DNA of 6,326 nucleotides, from NCBI GenBank assembly GCA_002293265.1, contig DBCW01000054.1, positions 17,366 through 23,691 of the forward strand, in the 5' to 3' direction. Both the position numbers and the translations under genes were made by a program. The notes under the pieces are model-generated. The model worked only from the letters and a program-made list of their open reading frames with translations, did not search any database and had not been told where the DNA came from. Positions 6,068 through 6,326 of this stretch are shown piece by piece. The DNA comes from Eggerthellales bacterium UBA948. GTDB taxonomy: Bacteria > Actinomycetota > Coriobacteriia > Coriobacteriales > UBA8131. Position 1 is the first letter of the stretch. Every line of letters begins with the position of its first letter.

Positions 6068-6326
6068 GCTTCTTGAATGTGCTGAATGTATTTGTCGGCG
6101 AAACTAGCAATTTTTGATATTGTATTGGTTTTTGGGCAATACTCATATAAATCTTCTCTAAATGTGGGACCCAAGAATAAATCTAATGATGTGAAAACGA
6201 CAAAATAGTACTTATTGTTTGTAATGTGCAACTGTTTGGTGTTTGGATTAGAGTAATTATTTTTGTTTAATAGCGTAAGAATATTATACGCTGCATCAAC
6301 CTCTTTCCCCGAAGTATATTCTTTAC
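6064..6326 (-). CDS. Unrecognised protein, C-terminal 86 residues (start beyond window edge)
   Basis: The minus strand is open from the window edge to TAA at 6064-6066, giving 86 full codons (6067-6324) with no start in view. I do not recognise the family. The peptide begins KEYTSGKEVDAAYNILTLLN, has a middle hydrophobic strand YYFVVFTSLDLFLG, then the block EDLYEYCPKTNTISKIASF, and ends in a short helix ADKYIQHIQEA. It reads like a real protein, mixing predicted strands and helices rather than low-complexity shadow sequence. There is no transmembrane segment of full length and no known motif. Composition differs sharply from the rest: about one third G+C over the last 266 bases by hand count, against roughly half in typA, so it may belong to an acquired or less constrained region. 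It converges on typA with a 68-base gap occupied by the two hairpins. Coding is likely; function is unknown. Confidence 0.65.
   Translation of the reverse strand, partial: KEYTSGKEVDAAYNILTLLNKNNYSNPNTKQLHITNNKYYFVVFTSLDLFLGPTFREDLYEYCPKTNTISKIASFADKYIQHIQEA

Overview
The window is a compact stretch of bacterial chromosome of moderate G+C, with housekeeping genes almost all on the + strand. The gene order Nif3-like protein, coiled-coil zinc-ribbon protein (COG1579), RNase HI-like protein is the one familiar from actinobacteria (Mycobacterium tuberculosis Rv2230c-Rv2229c-Rv2228c). This points to an actinobacterial lineage of lower G+C, perhaps Coriobacteriia-like. That placement is an inference from gene order and composition only.

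Layout. Positions 1-267 are the C-terminal end of a Nif3/YbgI-family metal protein. Next come a coiled-coil C4 zinc-ribbon protein (290-1009) and, overlapping it by 4 bases, a 314-residue protein (1006-1950). This protein joins an RNase HI domain to a complete QueD (6-carboxytetrahydropterin synthase) domain, and a good internal ribosome-binding site and ATG lie exactly at the QueD boundary. Positions 1967-2120 hold a degenerate tandem array of GTCAT-led units ending in a perfect palindrome. The array can be read as a small low-complexity ORF whose stop overlaps the GTG start of coaBC (2146-3360), the bifunctional enzyme for steps 2 and 3 of CoA synthesis from pantothenate. A short gap leads to a J-domain membrane protein (3400-3999). 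After a 178-base intergenic region with a plausible promoter comes typA/bipA (4178-5995), a ribosome-associated GTPase.

Downstream of typA, two strong hairpins share a strand segment (6008-6067). They separate typA from a convergent, AT-rich partial gene on the minus strand (6064-6326). That gene lacks its start in this window and has no recognised family.

How the genes fit together: the first three genes look like one transcription unit (tight spacing and an ATGA overlap), probably continuing into coaBC and possibly the J-domain gene. typA appears to have its own promoter. The themes are nucleic-acid and translation housekeeping (RNase H, queuosine precursor synthesis, TypA, J-domain chaperone) and cofactor synthesis (CoaBC). 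The most notable item is the RNase HI-QueD fusion: in the equivalent mycobacterial operon position the RNase H domain is fused instead to a CobC-like phosphatase, so the C-terminal partner appears to be swapped.
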